Shown here in pieces: positions 58,930 through 64,000 of a stretch of 64,000 nucleotides of DNA (its first letter is position 1; each line of letters opens with the position of its first letter). The notes under the pieces are model-generated. The model ran no database searches. It was not told the DNA's origin and worked only from the letters and a program-made list of their open reading frames with translations. The translations under genes were made by a program, and so were the position numbers. Location: NCBI GenBank assembly GCA_965277355.1, contig CBDICN010000001.1:806001-870000 (forward strand), written 5' to 3'. This DNA is from RH-AL1 sp965277355 (GTDB lineage: Bacteria; Pseudomonadota; Alphaproteobacteria; Rhizobiales; Beijerinckiaceae).

Positions 58930-59622
58930 ATGCCCGAAGTCATCTTCAACGGTCCGGCCGGACGGCTCGAAGGCCGGTTCCATCCCGCCGTCAAGCGCAA
59001 CGCGTCGATCGCGATCATCCTGCACCCCCACCCGCAGTTCGGGGGCACGATGAACAACCAGATCGTCTACAATCTCTACTACGCCTTCGCCGAGCGTGGC
59101 TTCTCCGTGCTGCGCTTCAACTTCCGCGGCGTCGGGCGTAGCCAGGGCGCCTTCGATCACGGCGCGGGCGAATTGTCGGATGCCGCCGCCGCGCTCGACT
59201 GGGTGCAGACGATCAATCCGGAGGCTCGCGCTTGCTGGATCGCCGGCGTCTCGTTCGGTTCCTGGATCGGCATGCAGCTGCTGATGCGGCGTCCCGAGAT
59301 CGAGGGCTTCGTTGCCGTCGCGCCGCCGGCCAACCGCTTCGACTTCTCGTTCCTCGCGCCCTGCCCGTCCTCGGGCCTCTTCGTTCACGGCGATCTCGAC
59401 CGCGTCGCACCTTTGAAGGAGGTGACCGGCCTCATCGAGAAGCTCAAGACCCAGAAGGGCATCCTCATCGAACACGCGGTGATCCCGGGGGCGAACCACT
59501 TCTTCGAGAACCGCGTCGAGCTGTTGATCGAGGAAGTCCGGCGCTACCTCGACCGGCGCCTCGGCAACCCGCCCAAGCTGCCGACGCCGACCCGTAGCGA
59601 TCCGGCTCCGGAACGCGCATGA
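58930..59622 (+). CDS. Alpha/beta-hydrolase (YqiA/DUF-type small hydrolase)
   Basis: The 230-residue cytoplasmic protein shows IILHPHPQFGGTMNNQIVYN (as ILHPHPQFGG and MNNQIV), LRFNFRGVGRS, the nucleophile elbow GVSFGSW with its serine, and a late GANHFF histidine. It matches the small, conserved proteobacterial hydrolase family often annotated as alpha/beta-hydrolase without a known substrate. It is divergent from the suf operon and shares the intergenic region with the Irr-like box. It has an extended Pro-rich tail. Confidence 0.85.
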   Translation: MPEVIFNGPAGRLEGRFHPAVKRNASIAIILHPHPQFGGTMNNQIVYNLYYAFAERGFSVLRFNFRGVGRSQGAFDHGAGELSDAAAALDWVQTINPEARACWIAGVSFGSWIGMQLLMRRPEIEGFVAVAPPANRFDFSFLAPCPSSGLFVHGDLDRVAPLKEVTGLIEKLKTQKGILIEHAVIPGANHFFENRVELLIEEVRRYLDRRLGNPPKLPTPTRSDPAPERA

Positions 59623-59690
59623 TGACGAAAGCGTGCTTTTTGCGGCACGCCTGCGTTGCTATTCGTCGATGACTTCGCCACGGTAGGCCC

Positions 59691-60437
59691 ATGACCAGCG
59701 CGCCAACCCTGGTGACCCCTTGCATCGCGTGCCCGCTGCGCTCGCTCGAGTTGTTCCGTCCCCGCAGCCGGGAAGAGATCGACTTCGTGCAGGCCTTCAA
59801 GGCCGGCGAACTCAACGCGCAGGCCGGCACGACGGTGATCTGCGAGGGTGACCGGCACGAGCGGCTCTACACGGTGCTGTCAGGCTGGCTGTTCCGCTAC
59901 CGCACGCTCGAGGGCACGCGGCGGCAGATCATCAACTACGGGTTGCCGGGCGACTTCCTCGGGCTGCAGGCGACCCTCGAGGACGAGATGACCCACGGCA
60001 TCGAGGCGCTGACCGATGTCACTCTTTGTCATTTCGACCGAAGCAAGCTTTGGGAACTCTACACCAACCATCCGCACCTGGCCTACGACATGACCTGGCT
60101 GGCGGCGCAGCAGGAGCGCTCGTTCGAGGAGCAGTTGCTGACGCTCGGGCAGCGCACCGCGTTCGAGCGGATCGCCTATCTGCTGTGGCATCTCTTCGAC
60201 CGCGCCCGGTCCGTCGGCCTCGTCGAGCACAACTCCGTCGCGCTGCCGATCCGACAGCAGCACCTCGCCGACACGCTCGGGCTTTCGCTGGTGCACACCA
60301 ACAAGACGCTGCAGAAGATCCGCGAGGCCGGGACGATCGAGATCAAGGACCGCTACCTGCACGTCTTCGACGAGGCCAAGTTGATCGAGATGGGCCGCGT
60401 CGAGACGAGCTTCGTGACGACGCGGCCTCTCCTTTGA
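59691..60437 (+). CDS. Crp/Fnr-family transcriptional regulator
   Basis: The 248-residue regulator has a cyclic-nucleotide-binding-like fold (VICEGDRHERLYTVLSGWLF, split as EGDRHERLY and LSGWLFRYR) and a winged helix-turn-helix (IRQQHLADTLGLSLVHTNKTL). Near the N-terminus, Cys11 and Cys14 form CIACPLR, but the third cysteine of FNR-type iron-sulfur sites is not seen nearby. Oxygen sensing is therefore uncertain. The regulated genes are not known; formaldehyde dehydrogenase lies next to it, convergent, 22 bases away. Confidence 0.88.
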   Translation: MTSAPTLVTPCIACPLRSLELFRPRSREEIDFVQAFKAGELNAQAGTTVICEGDRHERLYTVLSGWLFRYRTLEGTRRQIINYGLPGDFLGLQATLEDEMTHGIEALTDVTLCHFDRSKLWELYTNHPHLAYDMTWLAAQQERSFEEQLLTLGQRTAFERIAYLLWHLFDRARSVGLVEHNSVALPIRQQHLADTLGLSLVHTNKTLQKIREAGTIEIKDRYLHVFDEAKLIEMGRVETSFVTTRPLL

Positions 60438-60459
60438 GAAAGCCGTGTCGCCCGGCCGC

Positions 60460-61599
60460 TCACGCCGCAGGCTTCAGCACGACCTTCGTCCAGCCCTTGT
60501 CGCGCGCGTCGAAATGCTTGTAGGCGTCCGGCGCCTCGTCGAGCTTGAGGCGATGCGAGATGATCTTCGACGGAGTCGCGCGGCCGTGGTGGATGAGGTC
60601 GCGCAGGCGGCGGTTGTAGGCCTTAACGTTGGCCTGGCCGGTACCGATCCGCTGACCCTTGAACCAGAACGCGCCGAAGTCGAAGCGCATCTTGCCTTCC
60701 TTGGCGAGTTCGTCCTTGGCGCCCGGATCCTGCGGCACGAACACGCCGACGACACCGATCCCTCCGGTCGCCTTGGTCGAGGCGACGAGATTGTTCATGG
60801 TCACGTGGTTGGCCTCGTGTCCGTGCCGGTCGCAGCACTGGTAGCCGACGCATTCGCAGCCGCGATCGGTGCCCTTGCCGTTTGTGGCATGGAGGATCTG
60901 GTCGACGCAGTCGCCCTTGGTGTCGTCGATCGGCGTGGTGCCGAACGAGGCGGCGAGCTTGAGGCGATCGGGATGGCTATCGACCACGAACACCTGTGAG
61001 GCGCCCTTGATCATCGCCGAATGCGCGGCCATCAAGCCGACCGGTCCGGCGCCGTAGACCGCGACGGTCTCGCCCGGCAGCAGGCCGGACAGCTCGGTCG
61101 AGTGCCAGCCGGTCGGGAAGATGTCGGACAGCATGACGTAATCGTCCTGCTTCTCCTCGGCATCCTCGGGCAGCGACAGGCAGTTGAAGTCGGCGTAAGG
61201 CACCCGCAACAGCTCCGCTTGGCCGCCATCCCACGGCCCCATATCGGCGAAGCCGTAGGCGGCGCCCGCCGTGCCGGGATTGCAGGTAAGGCAGAAGCCG
61301 GTGAGACCGCGCTCGCAATTGTCGCAGAAACCGCAGCCGACGTTGAACGGCAGGCAGACCCAATCGCCCTTCTTGATCCGGTCGACGCCGGCACCGACCT
61401 CGACCACCTGACCCATGTTCTCGTGGCCGAAGATCTTGCCCTTTTCGAAACTCGTCCGCCCCTCGTACATGTGCAGGTCCGAGCCGCAAATGTTGGTGGT
61501 GGTCATCTTGACGATGGCATCTGTCGGGCGATGGATCTTGGGATCCGGCACCTTCGAAACACTGACCTCCCGCGGTCCGTTGTAGACGATCGCGCGCAT
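60460..61599 (-). CDS. Glutathione-independent, zinc-dependent formaldehyde dehydrogenase-type enzyme
   Basis: The 379-residue medium-chain dehydrogenase has the catalytic-zinc set Cys38, His59 and Glu60 (GHENMG) and structural-zinc cysteines 89, 92, 95 and 103 (CGFCDNCERGLTGFC). It has a Rossmann site VYGAGPVGLMA and the extra insert CVGYQCCDRHGHE that marks glutathione-independent formaldehyde/alcohol dehydrogenases. It oxidises formaldehyde or related aldehydes with bound NAD. The ATG at 61599 has GAGGAGAGG upstream. It follows gyrA on the minus strand after 192 bases. Confidence 0.9.
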   Translation of the reverse strand: MRAIVYNGPREVSVSKVPDPKIHRPTDAIVKMTTTNICGSDLHMYEGRTSFEKGKIFGHENMGQVVEVGAGVDRIKKGDWVCLPFNVGCGFCDNCERGLTGFCLTCNPGTAGAAYGFADMGPWDGGQAELLRVPYADFNCLSLPEDAEEKQDDYVMLSDIFPTGWHSTELSGLLPGETVAVYGAGPVGLMAAHSAMIKGASQVFVVDSHPDRLKLAASFGTTPIDDTKGDCVDQILHATNGKGTDRGCECVGYQCCDRHGHEANHVTMNNLVASTKATGGIGVVGVFVPQDPGAKDELAKEGKMRFDFGAFWFKGQRIGTGQANVKAYNRRLRDLIHHGRATPSKIISHRLKLDEAPDAYKHFDARDKGWTKVVLKPAA

Positions 61600-61791
61600 G
61601 ATACCTCTCCTCGGTGGCAACGGCCCGTAGCAGGGCCTATTGCCGCGACGAACAGCGAATGCGCGTCATCGTTCCAACAACGCGGATCATCGTCCTAAAA
61701 AGATCGTCGCTTTAACTTATGTTACTTTTGGATTTACTCTGCATTATGACAAGCGTAGCAGTAAACGACGCTTCGCTTGTCGAACGGATAC
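61600..61791. other. AT-rich gap between gyrA and formaldehyde dehydrogenase
   Basis: The central part (about 61705-61760) is much richer in A and T than its neighbours (atgttacttttggatttact) and presumably holds the formaldehyde dehydrogenase promoter. A small inverted pair (cgcttcgcttg with gacaagcg nearby) could end gyrA transcription. No gene fits. Confidence 0.4.
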
Positions 61792-64000
61792 CTACTCGTC
61801 GCCCGGCTCGGCGTTGCTTTCGCCGTCCGGCTCGGCCTCGCCCCCGACGATCACGTCGGCGCCATCCTCCTCGGCCGGGATGCGCTCGACCGAGACCACC
61901 TCTTCCTTGGCGCCGGTCTTGAAGACGATGACGCCCTGGGTGCCCCGCCCGGCCACGCGGATGCCGTCGACCGGCACGCGGATCAGCTGCCCGGCATTGG
62001 TCACCAGCATCAAGCCATCCTGGTCGTCGACCGGGAAGGAGGCGACGAGCTTGCCGTTGCGGGCGTTGACCGCCATCGCGACGATGCCTTTGCCGCCGCG
62101 CCCGGTGATCCGGTACTCGTAGGACGAGGTCCGCTTGCCGTAGCCGTTGGCGGAGACGGTGAGGATCACCTGTTCGTTCGCCGACATGTTCGCGTAGCGC
62201 TCGGTCGACAGGCTCGAGGGCTGGACGGCGTCAGGCTCGATGCCTTCGGCGGCAGCCTCGTCGGCCACCGCATCGGTCGTCGAGTCCGCGTTGATTTCGC
62301 CGGCAACCGCGCGCCGCATCTTGAGATAGGCCAGACGCTCGCCGGGATCGGCCGCCATGTGGCGCAGGATCGAGAGGCCGATCACCCGATCGTCCTGCCC
62401 TAGCGTGATGCCGCGCACGCCCACCGAATCGCGCCCCTTGAACACCCGCACGTCGGTCACCGCGAAGCGGATGCACTGCCCGTTCTGCGTCGTCAGCAGC
62501 GTATCGTCCGTGTCCCGGCAGATCTGGACGTCGACGATACCGTCGCCCGGGTCGAGCTTCATCGCGATCTTGCCGGCACGGTTGACCGAGGCGAAATCCG
62601 AAAGCTTGTTGCGGCGAACGGTGCCGCGCGTGGTGGCGAACATCACGTCGAGCCCGCCCCAGCTCTCCACGTCCTCCGGCAGCGGCATCACCGTCGTGAT
62701 GCGCTCGCCCTGTTCCAACGGCAGCATGTTGACCAGCGCCTTGCCGCGCGCCTGCGGCGCGGAGAGGGGAAGCCGCCACACCTTCTCCTTGTAGACCTGG
62801 CCGAGCGAGGAGAAGAACAGGATCGGCGCGTGCGTCGAGGCGACGAACAGGCGCGACACGAAATCCTCGTCGCGCGTCTGCATGCCGGAGCGACCCTTGC
62901 CGCCGCGCCGCTGCGCCCGATAGGTCGAGAGCGGCACGCGCTTGACGTAGCCGCCGTGCGAGACGGTGACGACCATGTCCTCGCGCTGAATGAGATCCTC
63001 GTCCTCGACGCCGTCGACGGCGTCGAGGATCTCCGTGCGCCGCGGCGTGGCGTGCGCCGCCTTCACCGCCAGCATCTCGTCCTTGACGATGCCGAACAGC
63101 CGCGCGCGCGAGCCGAGAATCTCGAGATAGTCGGCGATCTCCGCGGCGAGCTTGTTGAGGGCCTCCGCGATCTCCTCGCGGCCGAGCGCGGTGAGGCGGG
63201 CGAGGCGCAGCTCGAGAATGCCGCGGGCCTGGGCCTCGGACAGGCGGTACTCGCCGTTCTCGTCGAGGGCATGGCGCGGGTCGGCGATCAGCGTGATCAG
63301 CGGCGCCATGTCCTTCGCCGGCCAGGTCCGTCCCATCAGCGCCTCGCGCGCCGCCGCCGCGTCGGACGAACCGCGGATGAGGCGGATCACCTCGTCGATA
63401 TTGGCCACCGCGATGGCGAGGCCGACCTGGATGTGGGCGGCGTCGCGCGCCTTGGCGAGCAGGAACTTGGTGCGGCGGGTGACGACCTCCTCGCGGAAGT
63501 CGACGAAGGCGACGAGGATATCGCGCAGGGTGAGCAGCTGCGGACGGCCGCCGTTGAGCGCGATCATGTTGCAGCCGAACGAGGACTGCATGGCGGTGAA
63601 GCGCCACAGCTGGTTCAGGACCACGTCGGCGACGGCGTCGCGCTTCAGCTCGATGACGATGCGCATGCCGTCGCGGTCGGACTCGTCGCGCAGGTCGGAG
63701 ATGCCCTCGATTCGCTTCTCGCGGACGAGTTCCGCCATCTTCTCGATCAGCGTCGCCTTGTTCACCTGGTAGGGGATCTCGGAGACGATGAGCGCCTCGC
63801 GCTCCTTGCGGATCGTTTCGACCTCCGCCTTGGCGCGCACCACTACGGAGCCGCGGCCTGTGAGGTAGGCCTGCCTGATGCCGAAGCGCCCGAGGATGGC
63901 GCCGCCGGTCGGGAAGTCCGGCCCCGGCACCAGCGCGACGAGATCCTCGAGGCTCATGTCGGGCTGGTCGATCAGCGCCACCGCCGCGTCGATGATCTCG
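61792..64000 (-). CDS. gyrA: DNA gyrase subunit A (C-terminal part, gene continues off the right edge)
   Basis: The visible 735 residues include part of the breakage-reunion core (FPTGG, YLTGRGSVV, EIPYQVNK), the coiled-coil gate (QLLTLRDILVAFVDFREEVV, within 20-residue pieces) and the C-terminal six-bladed wrapping domain with the gyrase-specific GyrA box QRRGGKG. The box distinguishes it from ParC. GyrA forms A2B2 gyrase, which introduces negative supercoils. The start lies beyond base 64000. An acidic tail rich in Glu and Asp ends the protein. An insert of about 30 acidic residues separates two blades. Confidence 0.95.
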   Translation of the reverse strand, partial: EIIDAAVALIDQPDMSLEDLVALVPGPDFPTGGAILGRFGIRQAYLTGRGSVVVRAKAEVETIRKEREALIVSEIPYQVNKATLIEKMAELVREKRIEGISDLRDESDRDGMRIVIELKRDAVADVVLNQLWRFTAMQSSFGCNMIALNGGRPQLLTLRDILVAFVDFREEVVTRRTKFLLAKARDAAHIQVGLAIAVANIDEVIRLIRGSSDAAAAREALMGRTWPAKDMAPLITLIADPRHALDENGEYRLSEAQARGILELRLARLTALGREEIAEALNKLAAEIADYLEILGSRARLFGIVKDEMLAVKAAHATPRRTEILDAVDGVEDEDLIQREDMVVTVSHGGYVKRVPLSTYRAQRRGGKGRSGMQTRDEDFVSRLFVASTHAPILFFSSLGQVYKEKVWRLPLSAPQARGKALVNMLPLEQGERITTVMPLPEDVESWGGLDVMFATTRGTVRRNKLSDFASVNRAGKIAMKLDPGDGIVDVQICRDTDDTLLTTQNGQCIRFAVTDVRVFKGRDSVGVRGITLGQDDRVIGLSILRHMAADPGERLAYLKMRRAVAGEINADSTTDAVADEAAAEGIEPDAVQPSSLSTERYANMSANEQVILTVSANGYGKRTSSYEYRITGRGGKGIVAMAVNARNGKLVASFPVDDQDGLMLVTNAGQLIRVPVDGIRVAGRGTQGVIVFKTGAKEEVVSVERIPAEEDGADVIVGGEAEPDGESNAEPGDE

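Overview
The window is high-GC DNA with dense coding on both strands. It looks chromosomal and alphaproteobacterial, most likely from the order Hyphomicrobiales (Rhizobiales). Lineage markers are a MucR-type zinc-finger regulator, a sufB-sufC-sufD-sufS-sufT operon headed by a NifS-type desulfurase, split methylmalonyl-CoA mutase subunits, a candidate hopanoid-modifying radical SAM enzyme, a glutathione-independent formaldehyde dehydrogenase and a 17-bp palindrome that looks like an Irr (iron) box. I found no tRNA, rRNA, CRISPR array or complete insertion sequence.

Layout. 1-21.8 kb is ordinary core genome: a DsbD-like protein (cut by the left edge) and a peroxiredoxin; folD, an aldose epimerase and a lipid kinase on the minus strand; the radical SAM enzyme; a hybrid histidine kinase; Fe-superoxide dismutase; a frameshifted oligopeptidase B next to msrB; mucR; sufE; a membrane histidine kinase overlapping a peptidoglycan-binding protein gene; a PiT phosphate transporter; and mutA (small mutase subunit). 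21.8-32.3 kb is an accessory island lying between mutA and mutB. It holds a DUF2214-like remnant, DUF4188, a Uma2 protein, mazEF, vapBC with a broken vapC, darTG with both genes frameshifted, a complete type I restriction-modification set (hsdR, hsdM, hsdS) with a GxxExxY gene framed by palindromic repeats, and a Phd antitoxin stub. mutB follows, and then a HigBA stub.

35-48.5 kb returns to core functions: a methyltransferase, ispH, two alpha/beta-hydrolases (one a fluoroacetate-dehalogenase type), a TauE exporter, tadA, an rluB-like pseudouridine synthase with a very long basic tail, rsmD, a fasciclin protein, purD, mutL and an A-type Fe-S carrier. 49.5-51.5 kb is a second, smaller accessory patch with intact brnTA, a deletion scar joining the 3' ends of an azoreductase-like gene and a LysR gene, and a dead hicB. 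51.6-58.6 kb is the suf operon, interrupted by two REP-like paired palindromes and two tandem repeats and preceded by the Irr-like box. The window closes with an alpha/beta-hydrolase, a Crp/Fnr regulator, formaldehyde dehydrogenase and the 3' part of gyrA.

Three themes stand out. First, the mutase operon has apparently been split by a toxin-antitoxin/defence island. Second, seven toxin-antitoxin families occur within about 30 kb but only two look intact. Third, short tandem repeats of 15-24 bp recur at or just upstream of gene starts (folD, hybrid kinase, mutB, sufB, the nifS-type gene). Reads or a close relative should be checked before treating the several one-base frameshifts as biological.
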